64,000 nt of DNA from Flavobacteriales bacterium (GTDB taxonomy: Bacteria; Bacteroidota; Bacteroidia; Flavobacteriales_F; PHOS-HE28): the NCBI GenBank assembly GCA_016719225.1, contig JADKAN010000001.1, positions 992,001 to 1,056,000 of the forward strand, in the 5' to 3' direction. Position numbers and translations under genes: made by a program. Shown piece after piece: positions 8,515 through 17,700 of this stretch (its first letter is position 1; the number at the start of each line of letters is the position of its first letter). Under the pieces are notes generated by a model. That model did not search any database and was not told the DNA's origin. It saw only the letters and a list, made by a program, of their open reading frames with translations.

Positions 8515-9845
8515 GAACATTCGTTTCATCGCTGTTCCTTACTCGACGCTTTTTCGGCATCGGCTGGGTGGTGGTGGGCTTTTTCATCGGAGCGTTCTTC
8601 CTGCCGGTGCTGATGCCTGTGCCCGTGGGCGCCCTCAGCCTTTTGATCGCCGCCACGCTACTGGACATCGTTCGCTTGTTCCGTGTGAAGGAAGGGATCC
8701 ATGCATCGCGACACACCTTGGCCAAGTGGAGCAACGGCGATGAAAACCCGGTGACGGTGGAAGTGCACAATGGATATGCTTTCCCCGTGGATGTGCGGGT
8801 GTTGGACGAACTGCCGGTGCAGTTGCAGGAGCGCGGCTTGGATCTGCACCACCGCATCCCCGCCGGGGCACTGGAGACCCTCTCCTACATGGTGCGGCCG
8901 CGAACTCGAGGTGTGTATGCATACGGTGCGATCAACGTGCTGACACGCACGGGCTGGGGCTTGGCCGAAAAACGTTACAAGCTGGAACAGGGCCGCGAGG
9001 TCGCCGTATATCCCAGCTACATCCATTTGCGGAAGTACGAACTAATGGCCTTGGCCGACCCGTACAGTATGGCGGGAGTGCGCAAAGTGCGCCGCAGTGC
9101 GCAACGCAGCGAGTTCGAGCGCATACGCGAATACATCCCGGGCGATGACCGCAGGACGGTGAACTGGAAGGCCTTTGCGCGCAAGGGGAAATTGATGGTG
9201 AACCAGTACCAGGACGAAAAAGCCCAACAGGTCGTCTCGCTGATCGACACCGGCCGCACCATGAAGATGCCCTTCGGCGGGCTCAGCTTGTTGGACCGCG
9301 CCATCAACGCAGCCTTGGTCCTCAGCGATATCGCCATCATGAAGGATGACAAAGCCGGTGTGATCACTTACAGCAACAAGGTGCACAACGTGCTACCCCC
9401 CGCTCGGGACAAAGGGTGGATGCACCGAGTGCTGGAACTGCTCTATGCGCAGAGGACGGATTTCGCCGAGACCGACATCGAAGCGCTCTTCGCCCGGGTA
9501 AAGCGAACACTGGGCCAGCGCAGCCTCTTGGTGATGTACACCAATTACGAAAGTCTGCAGGCCATGCGCCGTCAACTACCTTACCTGCAACTGCTGGCGC
9601 GTGCGCACTTGGTCGCCGTGGTGATCTTCCGCAACACCGAGTTGGACCAGCTTCTCTTACGCACCGACAAGGATACCATGGACGTGTATGTAAAAGCCAT
9701 AACGACGAAAATGCTGCATGAAAAAGAGCTCATCGCTAAAGAGCTCGAACGCCACGGCGTGCTTACGATACTTACCGCCCCGGAGCAGTTGAGCGTAAGT
9801 GTGCTGAACAAATATTTGGAGATCAAGGCACGGGGCATGCTTTAG
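8511..9845 (+). CDS. DUF58 domain protein (MoxR partner)
   Basis: A 444-residue protein with a GTG start overlapping the moxR stop. Two N-terminal membrane segments (about residues 10-55) are followed by a soluble region with FERIREYIPGDDRRTVNWKA, the signature of DUF58 proteins, and SLIDTGRTMKMPFGG, where the DTGRTM segment takes the place of the metal-adhesion motif DxSxS of von Willebrand A folds in altered form. DUF58 proteins are membrane-anchored partners of MoxR. It is the last gene of the six-gene operon starting at 3597. Confidence 0.9.
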   Translation: MRTFVSSLFLTRRFFGIGWVVVGFFIGAFFLPVLMPVPVGALSLLIAATLLDIVRLFRVKEGIHASRHTLAKWSNGDENPVTVEVHNGYAFPVDVRVLDELPVQLQERGLDLHHRIPAGALETLSYMVRPRTRGVYAYGAINVLTRTGWGLAEKRYKLEQGREVAVYPSYIHLRKYELMALADPYSMAGVRKVRRSAQRSEFERIREYIPGDDRRTVNWKAFARKGKLMVNQYQDEKAQQVVSLIDTGRTMKMPFGGLSLLDRAINAALVLSDIAIMKDDKAGVITYSNKVHNVLPPARDKGWMHRVLELLYAQRTDFAETDIEALFARVKRTLGQRSLLVMYTNYESLQAMRRQLPYLQLLARAHLVAVVIFRNTELDQLLLRTDKDTMDVYVKAITTKMLHEKELIAKELERHGVLTILTAPEQLSVSVLNKYLEIKARGML

Positions 9846-9979
9846 TATCCGATCAACGCACCCTTGGCTTAACGTTCGCGAAGGCCAGCACAGAGGGAGC
9901 GATCCATGCTATACGCCCTGTATCCAGTTGTAGCGTTGGACTTCAACGATAGTTCATTACCCCGGCCTCTGGCAGAACC

Positions 9980-9987
9980 TACATTTG
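9980..9987 (+). promoter_or_regulatory. candidate -7 promoter box (TACATTTG) for the 10016 gene
   Basis: TACATTTG followed by CGGCC is an exact TAnnTTTG box in the form repeated at several genes in this window. The start codon is 28 bases downstream. No clear TTTG was seen at the expected -33 distance. The 170-base gap from the DUF58 gene marks a new transcription unit. Confidence 0.55.
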
Positions 9988-10015
9988 CGGCCTCCACCAG
10001 CCTGTACTCCCATCC

Positions 10016-11485
10016 ATGTTCATTTCAGACCCGCATCGTGTCCAGCTCAGCGCAAACCAAAAGGCACGGCGCATCAATGCAGACCCTGACCTCTATGGTA
10101 CTTTCGCCGAGATCGGTGTAGGCCAGGAAACGGTGCGCCACTTCTTCAGGGCAGGCGGAGCTTCGCAGACCATCGCGAAGGCCATGAGCGCCTACGACAA
10201 GGACTTCAGCAACGCGATCTACGGGGCTGAGCCCGGCAACCGCTTCGTTTGTGAGAGCCGCTTACGGAACATGATCCGGCACGAATACGGACTGATCGTT
10301 GAACGGCTGGACCGCAAGGACCATCCCACGAAGCGCTTTTTCAGCTTTGCGAACACGGTGGCCAGCAGCACCTACGAGCGCCCTCACAGTGGTCACGGTT
10401 GGCTGGGAGTACGCTTCCAAACCGCTCCGGACCGGCCCACCAGCGACGTCATCATCCACATCCGTCTCCACGACCCCGACATCAGCTTACAGCAGGAAAG
10501 CATCGGGATCTTGGGAGTGAACCTTCTCCACGCCTGTTTTTTCCATCACAACGACCCGCAGGAATTGATGACCTGCTTATATGACAACGTGAGCCGACAC
10601 GTTGTGGAGATCGATATGATCCAAATGAACGGGCCTGATTTCAACCAAGTGGATAACCGGTTGCTGAGCCTCCAATTGGTGAAGCGAGGCTATACGGATG
10701 CGGTGATCTTCGGTCCCGATGGTCAGAACCTGCAGGCCAGTGAAGCGCTCTACAAGAAGAATATCCTCGCCATCCGTGGCAGCTTCCGCCCTGTTACGAA
10801 GGTGAACATCGATATGATCATGAACGGTTATAACATGTTCATCAAGGAGAACCGCGTGGATCGCCAAAACCTCCAGGTCCTCTTCGAGATCACGCTGAAT
10901 AACCTGCAAGCCGATAGCGGGGACGTGGATGAAAAGGACTTTATCGATCGCGCGGACATTCTTTGCTCATTAGGCCAAACGGTACTCATCAGCAACTACC
11001 AGGAATACTACAAGCTGGTGGACTATTTCAGCCGCTACACCAAGGCGCGCATGGGCCTCATCATGGGCGTGAACAACCTGATCGAGGTGTTCAACGAGAA
11101 GTACTATCGCAATCTCAACGGGGGGATGTTGGAGGCATTCGGCATCCTCTTCACCCGCGACCTGAAGATCTACGTCTATCCCAGCAAGCCCGCCTTGGAT
11201 GCCGACATCATGACCTTGGACGATATGCCCATCCATCCTAGGCTGAAGCCGCTTTACGATTACCTGATGAGCAACAAGCGGATGGTCGATATCGAGACCT
11301 ACGACCCCAGCGTGCTGCACATCTTCAGCCAAGCCGTGCTGAAAATGATACGCGAAGGGCAGCCGGAGTGGGAAAAGCTTGTTCCACCCTACGTCGACAA
11401 CATGATCAAAGACAATAAGCTCTTTGGTTACAAGCCCGGCAACGGGCAGGAAAAGGCTGGGAAGGTCAGTGTGAGCGAAGCTTAG
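10016..11485 (+). CDS. conserved cytosolic protein of unclear function
   Basis: A 489-residue protein with a highly ordered, soluble sequence beginning MFISDPHRVQLSANQKARRI. I recall close relatives across Bacteroidota, cyanobacteria and proteobacteria that carry database names such as nicotinate-nucleotide adenylyltransferase or TonB-dependent receptor. Neither is supported here: there is no signal peptide, plug or barrel, and the only H-x-G-H string (PHSGHGW, about residues 122-128) is not at the N-terminal position expected of nucleotidyltransferases. Conserved-looking stretches are ICESR-like FVCESRLRNM, GILGVNLLHACF, and MGLIMGVNNLIEVFNEKYY. It has its own promoter-like box and converges on the C1 peptidase gene. 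Function cannot be stated. Confidence 0.75.
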   Translation: MFISDPHRVQLSANQKARRINADPDLYGTFAEIGVGQETVRHFFRAGGASQTIAKAMSAYDKDFSNAIYGAEPGNRFVCESRLRNMIRHEYGLIVERLDRKDHPTKRFFSFANTVASSTYERPHSGHGWLGVRFQTAPDRPTSDVIIHIRLHDPDISLQQESIGILGVNLLHACFFHHNDPQELMTCLYDNVSRHVVEIDMIQMNGPDFNQVDNRLLSLQLVKRGYTDAVIFGPDGQNLQASEALYKKNILAIRGSFRPVTKVNIDMIMNGYNMFIKENRVDRQNLQVLFEITLNNLQADSGDVDEKDFIDRADILCSLGQTVLISNYQEYYKLVDYFSRYTKARMGLIMGVNNLIEVFNEKYYRNLNGGMLEAFGILFTRDLKIYVYPSKPALDADIMTLDDMPIHPRLKPLYDYLMSNKRMVDIETYDPSVLHIFSQAVLKMIREGQPEWEKLVPPYVDNMIKDNKLFGYKPGNGQEKAGKVSVSEA

Positions 11486-11650
11486 TTTTCAGTTGTCCGT
11501 TCTCAGTTGTCAGGATGCGCTAGGCTTGGCCGTGCAGGCCATGGGCCTGACGCAGTTGGCTGCGGCAATTTTACATCAGCACTCCCTGAAGTCGCTAGAT
11601 CTCTCAGGTTCCGAACCTGACAACTGCCAACTCAGAACCGACAACCCAAG
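11482..11650. repeat. paired heptamer repeat tracts in inverted orientation between convergent genes
   Basis: The left arm (11482-11516) divides into TTAGTTT, TCAGTTG, TCCGTTC, TCAGTTG, TCAGGAT. The right arm (11616-11650) divides into CCTGACA, ACTGCCA, ACTCAGA, ACCGACA, ACCCAAG, and is approximately the reverse complement of the left. The arms flank about 100 bases with no gene and lie between the stop codons of two convergent genes, so they could form a large imperfect hairpin in either transcript. Confidence 0.65.
11604..11620. terminator. short perfect hairpin between convergent genes
   Basis: TCAGGTT-CCG-AACCTGA forms a 7-base perfect stem with a 3-base loop, directly before the right heptamer arm. 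There is no T-run on either side, so it may be a bidirectional terminator element or only part of the larger inverted repeat. Confidence 0.4.
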
Positions 11651-11652
11651 AA

Positions 11653-12840
11653 TTACTCCTTGATCTTCTTCAGGATATCCGAGGGGATCGCCTTCTTGTT
11701 CACCATGAACGAAGTGGTCTTGTACCGCACGTAGTTCTTGCTCATGTAGAGGTAGCCCTCGTGGTCGTTCTTCTCACCCCAGGAGTTCTTCACGATGTAC
11801 CATTCGTTGCCGTTCTGGTCCTTGGCGATGCCGGTGAACTGCATGCCGTGGTCGTCCTGCGTGGTATAGTTGTCGAAGGCCTGTTGGCGCAGCTCCGGCG
11901 TGATCGTCATTTCGGGCTTGGGTCCGGTGAACAGATCCGCCTTTTCTTCCTTGGTCAGATCCGCGGCAGGCGTAACGGGCACATAGGCGATGCCGTTCTT
12001 CCAACTGAAGGACGGTTCGCTCACATCACCTCCCCAAGCCACGGTGTAGCCCTTCCTCAGCGCATTGTCGATCGTTGCGATCATGTCCTCCATAGGGATG
12101 TTCCAGTCCTGTTGGAAGGCCCAGTTGTCCGGGACCATCATCATGGCCTTCTCCCAGTAGGGCGCGTTGGTGACGGAGATGAGCTCCACGTAATCCTTGG
12201 GATCCAGCTTTACCACTTCCTTGGCGAAGCTTTGCGGTGTGTAGCTCTTGCCCTTGTAGGTGATCGTCTCCGGCACGGGGCCGAGGTAGGCGTCCAGCAC
12301 ATTACTGAAGGCCTTTTTCCACACGGGTGTCAGCGTTCCGCGGTTAGGCGCCTTCACCACTGCTTCCAGCATTCCGGTCAGCACGGCCTGCATCTCAGCG
12401 GTCTGGTTCTTCGTGGTGCCGTAGTTCAGTCCGGTGTAGTTCTCTTCCGGCATGGTGCCGTACTTGGCGTACATATTGATCACATCGTGCGGCTCGCCAC
12501 CGTCGCCATAATTAAGGCTGCCATGCATCCGTACATAGGAATCTGCTTTGTCCTCATAGGACTTGCGGGCGGTATAGATCTTGGAGAGGTGGATGGCGGG
12601 GCCGCCGTTCTTGATCATCTCAGATTCCAGGAAGCTGTTGGCCGAATAACTCCAGCATGTACCTGAGGAGGCTTGGTTCTCCACGGGCGTGGCCTCGGCG
12701 CTCACTACCGTGGTGAAGCGGTAGGCGGCCTGAGCGCTGTCGCTCATGTTCTGGCTGGCCTTCATCACGAGGTCGTCCTGGGCGTGGAGCGCGCCGGCGA
12801 AGAGCAAGGGAATAAGGAATGCTGAGATGCGGAAATTCAT
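11653..12840 (-). CDS. secreted C1 family cysteine peptidase (aminopeptidase C / bleomycin hydrolase-like)
   Basis: A 395-residue papain-fold peptidase with a signal peptide (ISAFLIPLLFAGALHAQ). The oxyanion Gln and catalytic Cys lie in ENQASSGTCWSYS (Cys about residue 62), the catalytic His in DDHGMQFTG and the Asn in YIVKNSWGE near the C-terminus, so the triad is intact. The long insert between them (residues about 100-270) fits the PepC/bleomycin hydrolase group, whose members are usually cytosolic hexamers; here the signal peptide sends it to the envelope. It is divergent from the MarR gene and convergent with the 10016 gene. Confidence 0.9.
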   Translation of the reverse strand: MNFRISAFLIPLLFAGALHAQDDLVMKASQNMSDSAQAAYRFTTVVSAEATPVENQASSGTCWSYSANSFLESEMIKNGGPAIHLSKIYTARKSYEDKADSYVRMHGSLNYGDGGEPHDVINMYAKYGTMPEENYTGLNYGTTKNQTAEMQAVLTGMLEAVVKAPNRGTLTPVWKKAFSNVLDAYLGPVPETITYKGKSYTPQSFAKEVVKLDPKDYVELISVTNAPYWEKAMMMVPDNWAFQQDWNIPMEDMIATIDNALRKGYTVAWGGDVSEPSFSWKNGIAYVPVTPAADLTKEEKADLFTGPKPEMTITPELRQQAFDNYTTQDDHGMQFTGIAKDQNGNEWYIVKNSWGEKNDHEGYLYMSKNYVRYKTTSFMVNKKAIPSDILKKIKE

Positions 12841-12940
12841 GGAATGAGTACCGGATGGATCAATTCACCGGATCGCAAAGAAAGGGATCCGTCGCCGGAC
12901 TTACCCGACGGCGGTCAATTCCGGCCTTGATCGCGGTAAG

Positions 12941-12958
12941 CGTTTACGATCGTTAACG
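12941..12958. promoter_or_regulatory. 18-base palindrome, candidate MarR operator
   Basis: CGTTTACGATCGTTAACG is palindromic in 8 of 9 base pairs. It lies between the divergent C1 peptidase and MarR genes, about 105 bases before the MarR start. MarR-family regulators usually bind 16-20-base palindromes near their own promoter, so this is a candidate site for autoregulation of the efflux operon. A direct repeat AACAGTT (12970-12976 and 12986-12992) lies just downstream, before a CAACTTTG box at 13000-13007. Confidence 0.45.
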
Positions 12959-13062
12959 TTCCATTCTAAAACAGTTTCATTTGTAACAGTTCAGTTCCTC
13001 AACTTTGCGCCCCCCTCGACCTCCGTCCATTTGCAGGACGATGGCGTGGTTTGATCACGGGC

Positions 13063-13530
13063 ATGGACAACGAACACTCATTGGGCTATTGGTGCTCACG
13101 CATCGGCCAGCAGTACTTTCTGCTGTTGAGCGATCGGCTGCGCCATTTGGGTCTGGACCGCTGGTACTACGCCATCGTGGTGATCTCCGAAGCGGAAGGC
13201 CGCATCAGCCAACAAGAGCTGGCGGATGCGCTGCAACAGGACAAAGTGACCATGACACGCGCGATCGACCACCTGTGCGAACGCGGCTTCGTGATGCGCG
13301 ATGCCTGCCCGAATGACCGGCGCAAACATCATCTGAAATTGTTGCCAAAGGCCGAAGCGGCTGTCATCGAGATCAAGGCCGCCTATGCTGCTATCAACCG
13401 TATCGCGCTCAAGGGGCATTCAGCTCCGGAACGGCGTCAATTAGTGGAGCAACTGCGCCATACGCTCGGCAATCTCCACGAAGCCGCGGACAAGATCCCC
13501 TCGGCAAAAAAGAAACAACGACCATCCTGA
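13063..13530 (+). CDS. MarR family transcriptional regulator of an RND efflux operon
   Basis: A 155-residue winged-helix regulator. The recognition region ISQQELADALQQDKVTMTRAIDHLCERGFV (helices alpha3-alpha4) and the wing RDACPNDRRKHHLKLLPKAE carry the conserved DxRxxxLxLT-type segment as NDRRKHHLKL. The ATG at 13063 was preferred to an upstream in-frame TTG at 13051. The start of the adaptor gene follows one base after its stop, so it is the first gene of the efflux operon and probably its repressor, released by a small-molecule ligand. Confidence 0.9.
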   Translation: MDNEHSLGYWCSRIGQQYFLLLSDRLRHLGLDRWYYAIVVISEAEGRISQQELADALQQDKVTMTRAIDHLCERGFVMRDACPNDRRKHHLKLLPKAEAAVIEIKAAYAAINRIALKGHSAPERRQLVEQLRHTLGNLHEAADKIPSAKKKQRPS

Positions 13531-13531
13531 T

Positions 13532-14623
13532 ATGTGCCGACCGCACCCTTCCCTCGTATCCTCCTTGCTGATCGCAGCGCTGCTTTCCGCTTGTGGCGGT
13601 GATAAGGACAGCACTCCTCAACGCGGCTCACAAGGCCCGATGCAAGTGCGCGTCCAAGTACTTCAGCCGCAAATGCTCGACAATACCATCGAGGCCACCG
13701 GCAGCCTTTTGGCGAACGAGGCCATCGAGGTGCGCAGCGAGATCGCGGGCCGTGTTACCCTGATCGGCTTCAAGGAAGGCGGCACGGTGACCAAGGGTCA
13801 GATCCTGGTGAAGATCAATGACGACGACCTACAGGCGCAGTTGCGAAAGACGGAACTCGCCATGCAATTGGCCAGCGACGATGAAGGCCGCAAGAAGCAG
13901 CTCCTGGATGTGAAGGGCATCAGTGAGCAAGCGTACAACGATGCACGCATCGGCCTCCAGAGCGCCGAGGCCGACCGGGACAACCTGCGGGCGATGATCG
14001 CCAAGTCCGTGATCCGCGCGCCTTTCAGCGGGAAGATCGGCCTGCGCCAGGTGAGCGAGGGCGGCTATGTCTCACCGAACACCTTGATCACGGACCTTCA
14101 ACAGGTATCGCCCATGAAAGTGGAATTCTCCGTGCCGGAGCGCTTCGGCAATGAGATGGCGGTGGGTAAGAAGGTCATCTTCATTCTGGACGGCGACTCC
14201 ACGCGGTACAGCGCCGATGTCTATGCGATCGACCCCGCGGTGGATGTGACCTCGCGCACGATCACGGTCCGTGCACACAACCCGAACTCGAACGGCAAGT
14301 TGCGGCCGGGAGCCTTCGCGCACATCGTCGTGGAACTGTCCAAAGTTCCCAAGGCACTGATGATCCCCACGGAAGCACTGATCCCCGATATCCAAGGTCA
14401 GAAAGTGCTGTTGATCAAAGGCGGAAAGGCCACCAGCGCACGCGTGGGAACGGGTATCCGCACGAATACGGAAGTGGAGCTTACCAGCGGCGTCCAGCCC
14501 GGCGACACGGTGATCACCACGGGACTGCTCCAGCTACGCGAAGGCATGCCTGTAAAAGCGGCACCACCAGAGGTGGATGGATCCACCGAGCAAGCGGACA
14601 GTTCATCGATCGACGCTGAATGA
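13532..14623 (+). CDS. RND efflux periplasmic adaptor lipoprotein (AcrA/MexA family)
   Basis: A 363-residue membrane fusion protein. The lipobox LLSAC (Cys about residue 21) after a hydrophobic segment indicates a lipid-anchored protein. The lipoyl-like half motifs (ANEAIEVRSEIAGRVTLIGF and APFSGKIGLRQVSEGGYV) flank a short alpha-hairpin (residues about 105-150), followed by the beta-barrel and membrane-proximal domains. It bridges the inner-membrane pump and the outer-membrane channel encoded next. Confidence 0.94.
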   Translation: MCRPHPSLVSSLLIAALLSACGGDKDSTPQRGSQGPMQVRVQVLQPQMLDNTIEATGSLLANEAIEVRSEIAGRVTLIGFKEGGTVTKGQILVKINDDDLQAQLRKTELAMQLASDDEGRKKQLLDVKGISEQAYNDARIGLQSAEADRDNLRAMIAKSVIRAPFSGKIGLRQVSEGGYVSPNTLITDLQQVSPMKVEFSVPERFGNEMAVGKKVIFILDGDSTRYSADVYAIDPAVDVTSRTITVRAHNPNSNGKLRPGAFAHIVVELSKVPKALMIPTEALIPDIQGQKVLLIKGGKATSARVGTGIRTNTEVELTSGVQPGDTVITTGLLQLREGMPVKAAPPEVDGSTEQADSSSIDAE

Positions 14624-14657
14624 GGAACGTTCCTGATCGCCTTATGGTCACCCGTTT

Positions 14658-14706
14658 CAAGCCATTAGCCACAAGCCATAAGCTTGAGGCTTGGAGCTTG
14701 TGGCCA
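14658..14706. repeat. degenerate heptamer repeat with inverted symmetry (7 units)
   Basis: Consecutive 7-mers CAAGCCA, TTAGCCA, CAAGCCA, TAAGCTT, GAGGCTT, GGAGCTT, GTGGCCA fill most of the gap between the adaptor and pump genes. The left half is roughly the reverse complement of the right half, so the RNA could fold into an imperfect hairpin inside the efflux operon, perhaps affecting the ratio of adaptor to pump. This is the third heptamer tract of the window, with a different word from the other two. Confidence 0.65.
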
Positions 14707-14730
14707 CTCTCTCAACCTCCAGCTCGCTAA

Positions 14731-17700
14731 ATGAACATCAGTTCCATCAGCATCAACCGGCCCGTGCTGGCTTCGGTGATCTCCATCCTTATCGTGCTCT
14801 TCGGCATCGTGGGCTTCAGCTACCTCGGTGTGCGCGAGTTCCCCAGCGTGGATCCGCCGGTGATCACGGTGACCACCAACTACACCGGTGCCAACGCGGA
14901 TATCATGGAGAGCCAGGTGACCGAGCCGCTGGAGGAATCCATCAACGGCATCGCGGGCATCCGTTCCCTGACCAGCATCAGCAGTGATGGTCGCAGCAGC
15001 ATTACCGTGGAATTCGAACTGGACGTGGACCTGGAGGCTGCGGCCAACGACGTGCGGGACCGCGTAAGCCGTGCGCTCAAGACCCTTCCGCAGGACGTGG
15101 ACCCGCCGATCACTGTGAAGAGCGACGCCGACGCCAGCAGCATCGTGAGCATGACCATCCAGAGCGACCAGCGTTCGCTGTTGGAGCTCACGGACATTGC
15201 CACCAATCAGTTCAAGGAACGGCTGCAGACCATTCCCGGGGTGAGCACCGTGCAGATCTGGGGCGAGAAGAAATACAGCATGAAACTCCTGCTGGACCCG
15301 CTAAAGATGGCGGGCTTGGGCATCACCCCGCTGGACGTGAGCAATGCGCTGGCGAAAGAGAACGTGGAATTGCCCAGTGGCAGCATCGAAGGAGCGAATA
15401 CCGAGCTCACCATCCGCACACTGGGCCGGCTCGTTACTGAGGAGCAGTTCAACGACATGATCATCCGCGAGGTCGGCGGGAACGTGGTCCGCATGCGCGA
15501 CATCGGCAAGGCGCAAATGCTTCCGGAGAATGAGAAGACATTGTTGCGCGGTGACGGCGGCGTACCGATGGTGGCCGTGGCTGTTACGCCCCAACCGGGC
15601 AGCAACTACATCGCCATCGCCGATGCCTTCTACAAACGCGTGGACGAGATCAAAAAGGACATGCCGTCGGACCTGCGCTACACCATGGCGCTGGACACCA
15701 CGGTGAGCATCCGCAAAGCGATCAGCGAGGTGGAGGACACCATCGTGATCGCATTCCTGCTGGTGGTGATCATCATCTTCGTCTTCCTGCGCGACTGGCG
15801 GACGACATTGATCCCGGTGATCGCGATACCGATCTCGTTGATCGGCTCCTTCTTCATCATGTATGTGGCAGGGTTCAGCATCAACATCCTCACCTTGTTG
15901 GCGATCGTGCTTGCCACGGGGATCGTGGTGGATGATGCGATCGTGGTGCTGGAGAACATCTACGCCAAGATCGAGGGCGGCATGGATCCCATTGAAGCGG
16001 GCCACCGTGGCAGCAAGGAGATCACCTTCGCCATCATCAGCACCACCGTCACGTTGGCGGCGGTGTTCCTTCCCATCGTGTTCCTGTCGGGCCTCACCGG
16101 GCGCTTGTTCCGCGAGTTCGGTGTGGTGGTGGCGGGCTCAGTCCTCATCAGTGCGGTGGTCTCGCTCACGCTCACGCCCATGATGAGCGCCCGCTGGCTG
16201 AAACATCGCGCCAAGCCCAGCGGCTTCTACGCCAGCACCGAGCGCTTCTACGTATGGCTCACCGACGGATACTCAAGCCTTCTCGCCAAATTCCTCCAGC
16301 GTCGTTGGCTCACCTTCCCGATCATGGGGGCCTGCGTACTGATGATCTGGTTCATCGGGAAGGCCATTCCCAGCGAGCTCGCGCCGAACGAGGACAAGAG
16401 CCGCTTCATGCTGATGAGCACCGCGCCGGAAGGCACCAGCTTCGACAAAATGGACGCCTACCTGTCGGATATCATCCAGCTGGTGGACACGATGAAGGAG
16501 ACCCAGAACGTCCTGGAGGTGACCGCCCCCGGATTCGGCTCCACTGCCAGCACCAACACGGGTTTCGTAAGGGTTTCCCTGGTGCCCCCCGAGGAACGCA
16601 CCATGACGCAGGACCAGTTGGCGCAGCGCACCTCCGCCTTGGCCCAGAAGTACAATTTCGCGCGCACCTTCGCCGTGCAGGAAGCCACCATTGGTGGAGG
16701 CCGGAATGCCGGTCTACCGGTCCAGTTCGTGATCCAAGCCCCGGATTTCGAAACGCTGCGCGACGCGATCCCGAAATTCATGGAGGCGGCACAGGATGAC
16801 CCCACGTTCTCCGTGGTGGACCTCAACCTGAAATTCAACAAACCGGAACTGAACGTGGAGATCGACCGGGACCGCGCGAAGGCGTTGGGCGTTAGTGTCC
16901 GCGACATCGCGCAGACCCTGCAGCTCTACTTCAGCGGCCAGCGCTTCGGCTACTTCATCTTCAAAGGCAAGCAGTACCAAGTGATCGGGCAGGCCGCACG
17001 CGACAACCGGGACAAGCCGCTCGACCTCACCAGCGCATACGTGCGCAGCGACAAAGGCGAGCTGGTGCAGATGGACAACCTCGTTACGCTCACCATGCGC
17101 AGCAACCCGCCACAGCTCTACCGCTACAACCGTTACGTAAGCGCGACAGTGAGCGCCAACACGGCGGAGGGCAAGACCTTGGGTGAAGGTATCGCGGCCA
17201 TGGACCGCATCGCGAAGGAGACCCTACCCACCAACTTCAGCACTTCGCTGGCGGGGGTCAGTAAGGAATTCGCGGAAAGCTCCAGCAGCTTGGTGTTCGC
17301 CTTCCTGCTCGCACTGGCGCTCATCTTCCTCATTCTAGCGGCGCAGTTCGAAAGCTGGGTGGACCCGCTGATCGTGATGTTCACCGTGCCGTTGGCTATC
17401 GCCGGTGCCCTGTTGAGCTTGTGGCTGGGCGGGCATACATTGAACATCTTCAGCGAGATCGGCATCATCGTGCTCATTGGGCTGGTGACCAAGAACGGCA
17501 TCCTGATAGTGGAATTCGCGAACCAGCGACAGGAACACGGCCTTTTGCGCACCCCTGCCGTGATGGATTCCGCCCGCCAGCGCTTCCGCCCCATCCTGAT
17601 GACCACTTTGGCCATGGCGCTCGGTTCCCTACCGATCGCGCTCGGCTTGGGTGCGGCTTCCAAGAGCCGCGTTCCCATGGGCGTGGCCATTGTGGGCGGT

